From positions 1-64,000 of the forward strand of contig NZ_AJHJ01000007.1 in the NCBI RefSeq assembly GCF_000257645.1: DNA of 64,000 nt. The letters are read 5' to 3'. The notes under the pieces were generated by a model. The model searched no databases and had not been told where the DNA came from. It worked only from the letters and a program-made list of their open reading frames with translations. This DNA comes from Serratia sp. M24T3. GTDB lineage: Bacteria > Pseudomonadota > Gammaproteobacteria > Enterobacterales > Enterobacteriaceae. The translations under genes and the position numbers were made by a program. Positions 17,313 through 26,796 of the stretch are shown piece after piece; position 1 is the stretch's first letter; each line of letters starts with the position of its first letter.

Positions 17313-18512
17313 CTATAAGGGGGTATTCCACCTGTTCGAAGACGTTTCTCCCAATGAATCTCCTTCATATCCATCTTTAAGTGCTGTTGCTTTCATTTCT
17401 TCTTTAACTTTCGCCTCTTTATCGGCCTGGTCCTTGGCTATCAACTCCCGATTAGCTATAGCGCCAGTTGAAAAATCCGATTCGTCAACAGGGCTTAATT
17501 TAGCTATTAAAACACGATTGCTGGCAATAAATTTTTTCGCGCTCTCGTATTTATCCTTTATCACAGCCAGTGTAATTTTAGTTTCCAGTGGCATCTTGTA
17601 GTTCTGGAATTCTTTTATGGCGGAGGTAATGGATGGGGCAATACCGTCATCTGTGGGGCTTAACCTTGATATTGGTAGCTGAACATTTTCATACTCTTTA
17701 TTAAGAACATCTTCAAGCTGTTCAAGTAAATCAACAATCTTGCCCTGCTTATTAATGGATAAGGGCTTTTTGGCTTTGTTTCTTTCATATCCAATTTTAT
17801 ATAAATCAGACAATGGGAGATATTTCAAAACTTTCAAAATAATTTTTAGCTCACCAGAAATAATTGATTTATTAAGTCCTTTTTTAGCATGACCTTCAAC
17901 ACTATTTTTAAATTCTTTGGCATCTATATCAGCACCAAGATAGGCAGAAGCAATGCTGGCACCAATGTCTTTGGTAGAGGGATAAATCCCCTTGGCAGTT
18001 TTATTCCACCCCATTTTCTTTCCCAATTCACGTTCAACGTTTTTATAAACTTTCTTGCCAAAATAGCCGCCCATCGTCGCCCCTGCCAGTCCCCCCATCA
18101 ATGTTCCTGCTGGTCCGGCAACCAATGTGCCAACACCTCCACCTAATGCCATACCGGCATAAGCGCCAGCAGATTTTACTCCGCTAGATACCATGGCTTT
18201 AGCCGTTTGAATTTTGAGCGCTTTGGCCAACTTAAGTTCATGCATGAAAGACAAACGAATATTCAAGTCCTCCATTTGAGTATCAGATTCGTCAATTAAA
18301 TTATAGGCCTGCCGCACAGTATACCGGTCATCGCTATCCCTGGGAGATTGAGGGTAATTTTTGGAAAAGTGCTTTTTTATCGTCTCTCTGTAAAACTGAT
18401 TATTAGAAAAACCACCAAAATCGCGATCTCTTTCCTCTCTTTCTTGCGTGGTTTGAGGCTGCTGGCGTAATTTATCGCTATAGTGCTTAAACATATAGGT
18501 TGATTGAGGCAT
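17313..18512 (-). CDS. Hypothetical glycine-zipper protein
   Basis: 399 residues, not recognised. The first 45 residues are Gln/Ser/Arg-rich and polar. A charged helical part (about 60-110) is followed by a glycine zipper (about 122-155, GGGVGTLVAGPAG then GGLAGATMGGYFG) that could insert in a membrane, and a long Lys/Glu-rich helical C-terminus. No signal peptide. Its codons are AT-richer than those of the flanking ABC operon, as in the two SET-like genes next to it, which suggests a shared foreign origin. A secreted effector is possible but unproven. An AATGGTTT/AAACCATT dyad (18535-18563) lies in its leader, next to the ribosome site. Confidence 0.65.
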   Translation of the reverse strand: MPQSTYMFKHYSDKLRQQPQTTQEREERDRDFGGFSNNQFYRETIKKHFSKNYPQSPRDSDDRYTVRQAYNLIDESDTQMEDLNIRLSFMHELKLAKALKIQTAKAMVSSGVKSAGAYAGMALGGGVGTLVAGPAGTLMGGLAGATMGGYFGKKVYKNVERELGKKMGWNKTAKGIYPSTKDIGASIASAYLGADIDAKEFKNSVEGHAKKGLNKSIISGELKIILKVLKYLPLSDLYKIGYERNKAKKPLSINKQGKIVDLLEQLEDVLNKEYENVQLPISRLSPTDDGIAPSITSAIKEFQNYKMPLETKITLAVIKDKYESAKKFIASNRVLIAKLSPVDESDFSTGAIANRELIAKDQADKEAKVKEEMKATALKDGYEGDSLGETSSNRWNTPL

Positions 18513-18740
18513 AGTATTTTTTCCAATGGTTTACTGGATCTTGGCAAACCATTAGATACTGATTGATATTATTAAAAAGGAGGAAGACTTCCACGCCTAA
18601 CTTGAAGTCAATATTACCCATATTTGTGAAAAATAACCAATCACACACCATTCACGTATTTTCATAATTAAGCCTTAGCCTTATTCTTTACTTACAACTC
18701 TTGATGCCAGTGGTTCTCGATGGCCATAAAAGAGTGGTAT

Positions 18741-20408
18741 CTAGTGAAAGTCGACAAAATACCTTTCTCCTGCTTCGACCGCTCTGGTAGTGATATAAGC
18801 CATCAATCGGTTATTTACCTGCACGGCAGCAATATTATTTCCGCTCGGCGCAAACTCTTTAGGTAGATTGTTAGGGATAATGTTGCGCAAGATGTTACCG
18901 GTGGCAAAGGCGTCTGTGCTGAATTTTTCCGAGCTGGTTCCCCAATTATTAACATCGGGGTAAAAGCCCAGTACCGTATTTGCAGCAACCGTCTTGGGGC
19001 CGGGGTTAAAAACGCCCATCTTCGAATTTAATTCTTGATCATTTTTTTGTGACAGGGAATGTGAACCGACATTTTTCATCAAGCTATTCATCCACTCGCT
19101 CTGCTGAGTTCCTTCCATTATTTGTCGATGCAGTTCAGTGATAATTTTTAATTCCAACCTAATGCGATTTTTTTTCGGCATGGTGGCGAAAACGGCCTTC
19201 ATGCTGCCCCAGTCCGTCACTTCGATATCTTTAACCTGTGCATGAGAATCAAGGCCCAGCACCTCATAAATCAGGCTATTACGAAGATTATCAGGATGAT
19301 GATAAATAGGCTGGCTATTATTAATCACTGCTTTTTTCGGTAATGGGGATCGCTCAGAAAAAGGATTTCTCGAATCATTGACCGGCATATTATGCATGAT
19401 TCCGGCTATTGCCGTTTTCTGTGGCTCGATTGACTTATTTGTCGCAACAAATAGCAGAGCCGTATCGATAACGGGCTGCGGCTGATTTCCTGAACGACGT
19501 TTAATTCTTATTATTGATTTGACTAAGGTATTCTCTTTTACCCCACAGCCACGGGAAAATCGTGACATACTTATCCCTCTAATTTTAAAAAAATCTTTAT
19601 TATCCAACCAGGCAAACACGCTTTTGATGGTATCACCCCTGCAATCGTAGCTCTTAATTACGTTATTAATAAATTTTTGGTCATTGTTTCCAAAATCTAT
19701 TATTAGCCGCGGCAGGCCTGTATTCAGCAGTTCTCGAGACTGCAAGCGATTAACGATTACCACCAGCGAGTGAGGAGTTACCTCATTAAGGCGAGCGAAC
19801 TGAGCCGGGATGATCCCGGCATTCTGCAGCGTGGTTTGATTTGCAATCCACGCCCGAGATGCCTTGCCAGGATCTTTAAAACACTGCGCATCCAAAATAA
19901 CCTGCTCCACTATAGTTTGCTGAAACACCGTCAGCGGCAATCGTGCTTTCTTCTCTTGGTTAATATAATTTTGGAATGTCCGATAATTAACATAGCAAAA
20001 TTCGGAAAAGTCTTTGGGCTTAATATCATGGCTGTCCATGGCTGGCAGGTTATCCATCCAGGCAGTGACGCTTTTGGCGGGTATATTCAGGCATTCAGTA
20101 TGGTTAACGATGCAGTTCAGTAAGTTATTTTGCTGCGCTGTCAGCCTGCCGATGACCTCTGCTCTCTTCTTTTCAACAGATATTGATGTCTGGAGAAACG
20201 CATGTCTGAGCATTATGCTACAACTATCCCGTATTGACGATTGATTATCCGGTGTCGTCGCGGTTGGCTGTGAAGCGGGTATTTTAATGCTATGGTTAAC
20301 GTCTAATAAATTATTTGAAATTAAATTATAACCCGCAGCAGCCTGTGATGTTGAACTACCAGGGGTAATTAATACATTCTCGCCAGTTAGTATTGAAAAA
20401 TCACTCAT
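18741..20408 (-). CDS. HTH-repeat protein with degenerate SET-like domain (paralogue B)
   Basis: 555 residues, clearly paralogous to the 590-residue protein upstream; both start MSDFSIL and share the leader TTAAATAATA just before the ATG. The N-terminus (1-60) is Ser/Thr/Asn/Gln-rich. Three repeats of about 70 residues follow (about 85-320), each with a Cys, an AW(I/L/M) core and a GI...F helix-turn-helix-like end. The C-terminal 100 residues align with the SET-like domain of paralogue A, but about 25 residues after the first strand are gone. The closing DYG motif is VDFH at the very end, so the tyrosine is lost. Probably catalytically dead. Function unknown. Confidence 0.7.
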   Translation of the reverse strand: MSDFSILTGENVLITPGSSTSQAAAGYNLISNNLLDVNHSIKIPASQPTATTPDNQSSIRDSCSIMLRHAFLQTSISVEKKRAEVIGRLTAQQNNLLNCIVNHTECLNIPAKSVTAWMDNLPAMDSHDIKPKDFSEFCYVNYRTFQNYINQEKKARLPLTVFQQTIVEQVILDAQCFKDPGKASRAWIANQTTLQNAGIIPAQFARLNEVTPHSLVVIVNRLQSRELLNTGLPRLIIDFGNNDQKFINNVIKSYDCRGDTIKSVFAWLDNKDFFKIRGISMSRFSRGCGVKENTLVKSIIRIKRRSGNQPQPVIDTALLFVATNKSIEPQKTAIAGIMHNMPVNDSRNPFSERSPLPKKAVINNSQPIYHHPDNLRNSLIYEVLGLDSHAQVKDIEVTDWGSMKAVFATMPKKNRIRLELKIITELHRQIMEGTQQSEWMNSLMKNVGSHSLSQKNDQELNSKMGVFNPGPKTVAANTVLGFYPDVNNWGTSSEKFSTDAFATGNILRNIIPNNLPKEFAPSGNNIAAVQVNNRLMAYITTRAVEAGERYFVDFH

Positions 20409-20643
20409 TATTATTTAACTCCAATTTAATTTAAAAAACCCCATTAATAATCCGCGACGAGTAACAAAATTACAATCTCACTTCGATTATTAATAAATAA
20501 TTTTAGTATTATTACAAAGTTATCAGTGACATTGCTTGATAATTGCACTTTATAAAAAAACAGGCTTAAACGCTCACAATTATTTTCATTGAGGAAATAA
20601 CCTTCGCTACTTCTGCCTTAATCTTATTCCATGCTTAGCGCTG

Positions 20644-22416
20644 TTAATTTTTGTGATTTTTAATCGCCATAAACGGGTTGGATCTAACGCCGTAATCGAC
20701 GAAGTACTCCTCTCCCGCCGCGATCTCTCGAAGAGTGACATAAGCCGTCAATTTGGAGTTCACCTGCACCGCTGCAACATTATTTTCGACCAGAAGTGGC
20801 TCTTTGGCTAACTTGCCACTGTTAATGTTGTGCGCAATGCTGCCCGCCGCCAAGGTGTCTGCGTTGAACCTTTCCAGGCTGCTTCCACCTTTATAAATAA
20901 GAGTGTTCACTGGACCAGTGTTGTCCACTACTTTCCCCGCAGCCCCTTGTTCTAAAAATATGCCATCATAAAAATCTATTACCGTATTGGCAGCAATTGG
21001 CTCCGAGCCGAGATTAAAAACCCCTATCCCCATAATTATAATTTCATTAGCACGATGTGGCAGAGAGTGCGGTTCAGAATTCTCCATCAAGCAATTAACC
21101 TGCCCGTCATTCTGAGATTTATCCTTTATTTGCTGATATAATTCGCTGACAATTTTTGATTCCAGCTTTATACGGCTTTTAATAGGCATTTTCTCTAAAA
21201 CCGTCTTCATGCCGCCCCAGCTCGTCACCTTACTATTTTTAACCTCATTAGCAGAATCAAGACCCAACACCTCAACACTTGGATTTTGTCGAGGATTTTC
21301 AGGATGGTGATAAACAGGCAGGCTATTATCACTCCCGGCGGCTTCCTGCAAACGAGGCTCGGTAATAATACGGCATTCCGATTCATTTCCCGATTCATCA
21401 AGAGTAATTTCGACTATTCCCCTGTTTGACGGATCGATTTCCTTTTTTATCGCAATCATTGGAATCTCTGGGTTTAGGACTGGGTTTAGGACTGGCTTTA
21501 TAACTGGGTTCATCTGATGGCGAAGACGGAATTTCATATAGGCTATAGCTTTACTTAAAACTTTGGCGCTGACCCCACAGCGGCTGGCAAATTGTGACCT
21601 GGTTATTCCTCTAACCTCAAAAGTATGCTGATTAGCCAACCAGGCACGTGCGCTTTCTTTGCTATTTTTGCTGCAATTATGGCTTTTGACCATATTATCC
21701 ACAAACGGTAAGTCTTTGTGTCCAGGCCCTAAGGTTAACTGCGGCAAATGTTTCTGCGGCTGCAAACATTTGATGAGCACAATCAAGGTTTGCGGAGGGA
21801 CTTCAGCCAGGCGGGAGAACTGAAACGGGGTGATCCCCACGCCCTGCAGCGTGGTTTGATGCTGAATCCACGCCTGAGTTGCCTTGTGTGGTTCTCTTGC
21901 GCACTGTGCATCTCTGACCACCTGCTGACCCAGGGCTTGCTGAGACGCCGTCAGTGGCAATCGTGCCCGTTGCTCGTGAGAGATATAGTTCCTTAATGTA
22001 CTCTCGTTAACACCACAAAAGTCGGCAAAGTCTTTAAGCTTGATATTATTGCTAATCATGGTGGGCAGGTAATCTAGCCAGGCGCAGACAGCTCTGGCCT
22101 TTGCCCCGAGGCAATCTGCGTGGTGAGTGATTTGGTTCAGTACCTGGTTTTGCTGCACTGTTAGCCTGTTGGTGACTTCCTGCTTTCTCATCTGCAGACA
22201 CATAAACTCATGTCTGAGCCTTAGGTTGCAATTATCCAGTATTGCCGATTGATTATCCGCTGTCGTGCTGGGTGACAGCGATAAAGGCATTTTGGTGCTG
22301 TGGCTGAGGTCTAGAATATTATTTGAAATAGAACTAAAACTAGCGGCAGCCATTGATGTTGAATCGGCAGAGCCAATTAATACGCTTTCGCTCCCTAATA
22401 TAGAAAAATCACTCAT
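20644..22416 (-). CDS. HTH-repeat protein with C-terminal SET-like domain (paralogue A)
   Basis: 590 residues. Polar Ser/Thr-rich N-terminus (1-60), then three repeats of about 70 residues (about 85-310) following the plan Cys, (K)A..AWL, Q.T, GI...QF, R..V, TL, resembling repeated helix-turn-helix units. After a linker, residues about 463-580 fit a SET methyltransferase: GIGVFNLGSEPI with ANTVIDFYDG, then GSIAHNINS in place of the NHS motif, AAVQV, and REIAAGEEYFVDYG with Y575 where the catalytic tyrosine belongs. Bacterial SET proteins are often effectors that modify host proteins. Role as a secreted host-directed or DNA-directed methyltransferase is inference; no secretion genes are nearby. 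Confidence 0.72.
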   Translation of the reverse strand: MSDFSILGSESVLIGSADSTSMAAASFSSISNNILDLSHSTKMPLSLSPSTTADNQSAILDNCNLRLRHEFMCLQMRKQEVTNRLTVQQNQVLNQITHHADCLGAKARAVCAWLDYLPTMISNNIKLKDFADFCGVNESTLRNYISHEQRARLPLTASQQALGQQVVRDAQCAREPHKATQAWIQHQTTLQGVGITPFQFSRLAEVPPQTLIVLIKCLQPQKHLPQLTLGPGHKDLPFVDNMVKSHNCSKNSKESARAWLANQHTFEVRGITRSQFASRCGVSAKVLSKAIAYMKFRLRHQMNPVIKPVLNPVLNPEIPMIAIKKEIDPSNRGIVEITLDESGNESECRIITEPRLQEAAGSDNSLPVYHHPENPRQNPSVEVLGLDSANEVKNSKVTSWGGMKTVLEKMPIKSRIKLESKIVSELYQQIKDKSQNDGQVNCLMENSEPHSLPHRANEIIIMGIGVFNLGSEPIAANTVIDFYDGIFLEQGAAGKVVDNTGPVNTLIYKGGSSLERFNADTLAAGSIAHNINSGKLAKEPLLVENNVAAVQVNSKLTAYVTLREIAAGEEYFVDYGVRSNPFMAIKNHKN

Positions 22417-22606
22417 TATTATTTAATTAAAATGTAATTGAAAGTTAGCACAATAATAACCTTTGCCGAGTGATTTATCTTTTATTTTTCACTCATCATG
22501 TCGTAATAAAAAATGAAGTTATTAATTCAGCAGTGCGTTATTTAACAAGTACAGTTTTTTATTTAAAAAATAACCGGTTAATATTTAACCCACATTTTTA
22601 TTATAT

Positions 22607-22637
22607 GAAAAAAGCCCTTCTTCACAGGAAGAAAGGC
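22607..22637 (-). terminator. Terminator of the siderophore receptor gene
   Basis: On the minus strand a 10-bp stem (GCCTTTCTTC with GAAGAAGGGC, one G-T pair, loop CTGT) is followed by six T. It lies 34 bases after the receptor stop. Confidence 0.85.
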
Positions 22638-22670
22638 GTGGGTATTAAAGCTGTCAGAAATTTGACGGTT

Positions 22671-24947
22671 TTAGAAATCGTAGGTCGCAGAGAGTTTAAA
22701 CTCACGCGGATCGCCCTGTGTCAGATACCCGCCGGTAGCCGAGGCCCAGTATTTCTCGTTGGTGACATTTTCCACGGTCGCGCGCCAGGTCAGCGTGCTG
22801 TCTTTGAGCGGCATGGTATAACGCAAACCCACGTCCAAACGGGTCCAGGCATCAACCTTCAAGGTGTTTGCTTCATCAGCATACTGGGAACCGGTGCGGA
22901 TAAGCTTGCTGGTCGCCGTGACGCCGGTTAAGCCCGGTAAATCCCACTCGCCGCCCAATACCCACTGATAACGCGGAACGCCAACGGCGTCATTACCGTT
23001 GTAGGTTCCGCTTTGGGTCTTGGTGACATCCGGATTCATCAGCGTTGCGCTGCCGTTGATGCGAACGCCCAGCACCGGCTCACCGAAGAAGTTCCACTCA
23101 ATGCCCCGATTACGCTCTTCGCCGTAGTTGCCAAAGGTATAGCTATCGCCTACAAGCGTGTACATCCCGATAGGTTTCTTGATTTCAAACAAGGCCAGAG
23201 AGGTGGCAACACGGCCAAAGTCGGCCTTCACGCCTACTTCATTTTGTTTGGAGGTTTCAATACCAGAAACTTGACCACCGTTGGTAACCGCTACGCCGCC
23301 ATAGGTCGTTCCAGCCGTTTCACCCGCCTGTAGCGCTTCTATGTGGTTAGCGTAGAAGGAAATGTGTTCCCACGGCTTGATGACCAATCCAACTGCAGGA
23401 GTGACTTTTGTCTGGTCGAACGACGAACTTTCGGAACCGTCGTAGTTGTAGTTCATCACCATCACGTTTTGACGGCGCAATCCGGCTATCAACTGACCGC
23501 GACCGTCAAGTACGGACAAGGTATCGGAAAGCATCACCCCCTGCGAGCGCGTGCGGTTGGTAACGCCCGGATCAGACATATTGCCGCCGCTGTAAAGCGT
23601 GGTTGGCTGCACGTCGACGGCGATCGGATCATAAAGATTGCTGCTAATCGTGGTGCCGCTCAAGGTGTAGGCAGAACGCGTTTTGCGATACAGCGAGGTT
23701 ACGCCCAGATTGACATGATGAGTGATAAATCCGGTATCAAATTTACCGCGAATACCCGCCTGCCCCGCAATGCTGTCTGCGCGATACGGCACCGTCATGC
23801 GGCTCATTTTAGTATCGCCGCTGTTATCAGTCAGCGTTGGCGAACTGTAGATCCCGTCTTCATGATCGTGATTTGCTCCACCAGCGGCGTAAACGGTCCA
23901 GTTATCGGAAAGATCATATTCAGCTTTCAACAGACCAAACTCGTTGGTCATGTCGGTGTAGGCCCACTTTTGGCCATAATTACGGGTGGCCTTAGGCGCG
24001 TCCGGGATCTCGGTCGCGCTGCCGAGATAAACCACCGGACGTCCACCGTGAATCGTTTGCCTGGTCACGCCAAAATCAAACGAGGTGTGGAAACGGTCGC
24101 TGCGATAGTCCAGGCCAACCGTGCCCATGGTCAGGCGCTTTTTCTCGTTGTCGATGGCCGTGTCGCCTTCGCGGTGTACCATGTTGACCCGCACACCAAA
24201 CTGATTGTTATCACCAAAACGGCGGCCAACATCCAGCGCGCCGCCAATCTGCGACTTGGCATTGTAATCAACCGACACGCGATTGATTGGCTCGTCGGTG
24301 GCGTGTTTCGGTTCAATATTGACACTGCCACCTACGCCAGTGCCGCCGGGAGGAACGCCGTTCAAGAAAGCGCTTGACCCTTTAAGCAGCTCGACGCGCT
24401 CAGCCAGCTCCATAGGCACTACCTGCCGAGGCAAGATGCCGTAAAGGCCGCCGTATGCAATATCTTCGCCGTCGAGTGGAAAGCCGCGAATCACGAAAGT
24501 TTCGGCATAATTGCCGTAACCATAGCCGGTTTGTACCGAGGCATCATTGTTTAACACATCGCCCAGAGTCCGGCTTTGCTGGTCTTGAATCAGTTTTGAG
24601 GTATAGCTGACGATACTGAACGGCACGTTTTGCGCGCTCTGCTCTCCCAGTATCCCCAAACGGCCGCCGTTGGCGAAACCGCCATCAAGATAGGCAGGTA
24701 CCAGCTGGTCGCCGCCGGACTTAAAAACTGTAGGTGATGCGGTGACTGTAATGGTATCACCGGCGTTGCTTGTCGCAGTTTTCGCAGGCGAAACAGTTTT
24801 GGCTATTGGGGAAACCACGGTGGCGGTGTTATCAACGTTGGCAGCCAGCACCGGCACACTACTTAAGGTTAAGGCAATAGAAATCGAAAGAGATAGCAGC
24901 GTGCGTCGAGAAATTTTGCCTCGCGCCGCCTTATTTTGCTCGTGCAT
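22671..24947 (-). CDS. TonB-dependent siderophore receptor
   Basis: Outer-membrane receptor importing a ferric siderophore, 758 residues. Signal peptide to about residue 36 (VPVLAA), TonB-box-like DTITVTA (about 64-70), plug domain (about 95-215, with FVIRGFPLDG and LLKGSSAFLNG) and a 22-strand barrel ending in the terminal F of SATYDF. The length and the plug motifs place it with FhuA/FoxA/FpvA-type receptors; the ligand is not clear. The start is the ATG at 24947 with AGGG upstream, not an earlier TTG. A Fur box lies 20 bases upstream. No siderophore biosynthesis or ABC genes are adjacent, so it may take up a foreign siderophore. Confidence 0.92.
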   Translation of the reverse strand: MHEQNKAARGKISRRTLLSLSISIALTLSSVPVLAANVDNTATVVSPIAKTVSPAKTATSNAGDTITVTASPTVFKSGGDQLVPAYLDGGFANGGRLGILGEQSAQNVPFSIVSYTSKLIQDQQSRTLGDVLNNDASVQTGYGYGNYAETFVIRGFPLDGEDIAYGGLYGILPRQVVPMELAERVELLKGSSAFLNGVPPGGTGVGGSVNIEPKHATDEPINRVSVDYNAKSQIGGALDVGRRFGDNNQFGVRVNMVHREGDTAIDNEKKRLTMGTVGLDYRSDRFHTSFDFGVTRQTIHGGRPVVYLGSATEIPDAPKATRNYGQKWAYTDMTNEFGLLKAEYDLSDNWTVYAAGGANHDHEDGIYSSPTLTDNSGDTKMSRMTVPYRADSIAGQAGIRGKFDTGFITHHVNLGVTSLYRKTRSAYTLSGTTISSNLYDPIAVDVQPTTLYSGGNMSDPGVTNRTRSQGVMLSDTLSVLDGRGQLIAGLRRQNVMVMNYNYDGSESSSFDQTKVTPAVGLVIKPWEHISFYANHIEALQAGETAGTTYGGVAVTNGGQVSGIETSKQNEVGVKADFGRVATSLALFEIKKPIGMYTLVGDSYTFGNYGEERNRGIEWNFFGEPVLGVRINGSATLMNPDVTKTQSGTYNGNDAVGVPRYQWVLGGEWDLPGLTGVTATSKLIRTGSQYADEANTLKVDAWTRLDVGLRYTMPLKDSTLTWRATVENVTNEKYWASATGGYLTQGDPREFKLSATYDF

Positions 24948-24966
24948 AATCAACCCTGGATGAAAT

Positions 24967-24985
24967 GATAATGAGAATAGTTATT
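24967..24985 (-). promoter_or_regulatory. Fur box
   Basis: GATAATGAGAATAGTTATT matches the 19-bp Fur consensus GATAATGATAATCATTATC at most positions. It lies just upstream of the receptor ribosome site, predicting iron repression. Confidence 0.8.
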
Positions 24986-25071
24986 AGATCGATTCGGATT
25001 ATGCTGAATGAGATGAAAATTGCAAGTCCCTGAGCCGGGATTACACATTCCTTACCTGTTTAAAAGTCGAT

Positions 25072-25102
25072 AAAAAACCCGGAAGCTAAAAGCGTTCCGG
25101 GT
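25072..25102 (-). terminator. Terminator of the chaC-like gene
   Basis: Stem ACCCGGAA/TTCCGGGT with six T on the minus strand, 40 bases beyond the stop codon. Confidence 0.85.
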
Positions 25103-25142
25103 CAATGAAGGTTGCTATTGCGCTGTTTGCGGAGGCTAAACC

Positions 25143-25838
25143 TTAAATTAGTTGGATATCTGACGAGGTGTTTGCTGAAATACCTAATAACATTCTTACC
25201 TGATTGACCAGCTCACTCATGCAGTCATCACTCATGCCGTAAGTTTTTAGCTCTTTCTCTAGCGCAAACAGATATTGCGCATTGGTCCCCAGCGGCCCGC
25301 TGGCTTTGGCGATTAGCGGGGCAATAACCTCATAGCGGGTATCAGACTCGAAAAACGGGTGCTTGGGATCCATGATAAACACCAGCGCCGTGACGATTCG
25401 GCCATCAGTCAGTTCAAGCTCACACCAGGTCGGGCAGTAGCTGCCAGTGAGCATTTCACGTTTCCACAGCAGCTCAAGGTCTTCACGCAACTTTTCTTCC
25501 GGCAGGCGGAATGCCAGACCGGTAGTCATGCCGCCTTCAGTCAGCGCCAGCATGCGACCAGGTTGGGCATGGGAACCTCGCCCTGCGGTTAAACGAAGAC
25601 AAAATGCGCGATGAAAACCGTGCAACGTGGCGGGGCAAGATTCTTCGGAGTCAAAGATAGGATTCCACATCAGCGATCCATAGCCGAAAATCCACACTGG
25701 GCTTTTGTCCGGTCTTTTCGCCAATGTACAGTCAAGCGAGGCCGAGCGCTGCTCTGCAGTCAGTAAAATTGACTCATCAATGCTGCCGAATGCTGTTTTG
25801 CAGTCTGCGTTACGCAGAAAATCTCGAGTTAACACCAT
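25143..25838 (-). CDS. chaC: ChaC-like glutathione-specific gamma-glutamylcyclotransferase
   Basis: Cytoplasmic enzyme that cleaves glutathione to 5-oxoproline and Cys-Gly, 231 residues as in E. coli ChaC. The substrate loop WIFGYGSLMWNP (about 49-60) and the R-rich FHRAFCLRL segment are diagnostic; the catalytic glutamate should be in the LALTEGG-to-ELLWKREM stretch. Single gene with its own terminator. Downstream of an Lrp-type regulator gene in the same orientation, but a terminator-like hairpin (26046-26078) separates them. Confidence 0.9.
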   Translation of the reverse strand: MVLTRDFLRNADCKTAFGSIDESILLTAEQRSASLDCTLAKRPDKSPVWIFGYGSLMWNPIFDSEESCPATLHGFHRAFCLRLTAGRGSHAQPGRMLALTEGGMTTGLAFRLPEEKLREDLELLWKREMLTGSYCPTWCELELTDGRIVTALVFIMDPKHPFFESDTRYEVIAPLIAKASGPLGTNAQYLFALEKELKTYGMSDDCMSELVNQVRMLLGISANTSSDIQLI

Positions 25839-26045
25839 TCAATACCTCCACTCATTAACCTTGCCATAGCTTTGTACGCGTCTTCTCCCCTACAAAGGAT
25901 TCATGTAACTTTAAATTTTATGCCCACACATAACTTAGGCTGATAGAACAAACCTTATTCGTTTATTAACCAGCAATCAAGAATGAGTTGGGTCACAAAA
26001 CGAAAATAAACAATAAAAGTGTAAGAAAATGAGCATTAATTTGAA

Positions 26046-26078
26046 ATAAACGACTCCGCCGCCGTTTCAGCGCCGGAG
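26046..26078 (-). terminator. Terminator of the Lrp-type regulator gene
   Basis: On the minus strand CTCCGGCGC pairs with GCGGCGGAG (one mismatch), then TCGTTTATTT. It begins 20 bases beyond the regulator stop. Confidence 0.5.
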
Positions 26079-26097
26079 AGGTGAGAAAAAGATGAGG

Positions 26098-26604
26098 TTA
26101 ATTGGTATTTTGCATCTGCTGGGTAAGCAACGTGCGCAGTGGAACGCTGCTTTTAATAATCGGGGATTTGATCACGATGTAGCTAAAATACTTGTCGATA
26201 CCAATGTTCTTATCCAATAAAGATTCTATGACTTCCTGATAGTGTTCGATGCTGCGAGTGATGAAACGCAGCAGGTAGTCATAGCCGCCAGTGATGAGAT
26301 GGCATTCAATCAGTTCGTCATATTCACGGATACAGTTTTCGAATTTTGAAAACTCTTCGCGGCGGTGTCCCTGCAGGGTTACCTCGGTGAATACGGTGAC
26401 AGAATCGGTGATTTTTGGCAGGTTAACGTGAGCCTCGTAACCGGTTATATAGCCAGCACTTTCCAGCCGTTTTACCCGCTGCAGGCAGGGACTTGGTGAT
26501 AACCCCACCGCATCGGCCAAATTGACGTTGCTGATGCGACCGTCTTTTTGCAGTTGAACCAGTATATTGATGTCGATACGATCAAGTTTTAAAAAGCCGT
26601 TCAT
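26098..26604 (-). CDS. Lrp/AsnC family transcriptional regulator
   Basis: DNA-binding regulator, 168 residues, usual size. N-terminal winged helix (LDRIDINILVQLQKDGRIS, then NLADAVGLSPSPCLQRVKRLE), followed by a RAM effector-binding domain with the GGYDYLLRF signature (about 107-115). GAGG precedes the ATG. Next to a GABA-type transaminase gene transcribed toward it; Lrp-type proteins often control the adjacent amino-acid catabolic gene in response to its substrate. Target not proven. Confidence 0.92.
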   Translation of the reverse strand: MNGFLKLDRIDINILVQLQKDGRISNVNLADAVGLSPSPCLQRVKRLESAGYITGYEAHVNLPKITDSVTVFTEVTLQGHRREEFSKFENCIREYDELIECHLITGGYDYLLRFITRSIEHYQEVIESLLDKNIGIDKYFSYIVIKSPIIKSSVPLRTLLTQQMQNTN

Positions 26605-26767
26605 AGCACCTCACTGTCTTCTTGAGCGTCGACCCGGAATAAAGAGCAGGTTTCCCTCTGCGCCTGATTCGACCCTGAATGTCATAAAACCATTACTAGG
26701 ATATACCACGGTTTTATGGGTAAACACCAGAGCCAGACGCAGAGAGTTCATTAGCCTGTTTTGTAAC

Positions 26768-26790
26768 AAAACCCTATGAAATTTCAGGGG
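26768..26790 (-). terminator. Weak terminator of the transaminase gene
   Basis: Short stem CCCT/AGGG with a 10-nt loop, followed by TTTTG on the minus strand, just after the gabT stop. Confidence 0.35.
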
Positions 26791-26796
26791 AAAATA

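Noticed and set aside
22470-22931. Plus-strand frame of 153 codons next to the receptor terminator
   Set aside because: It runs through the receptor terminator and the receptor C-terminus on the other strand; a shadow.
23343-24377. Long plus-strand frame opposite the siderophore receptor (344 codons)
   Set aside because: Antisense shadow of a complete TonB receptor; His/Arg/Ala-rich product with no domain.
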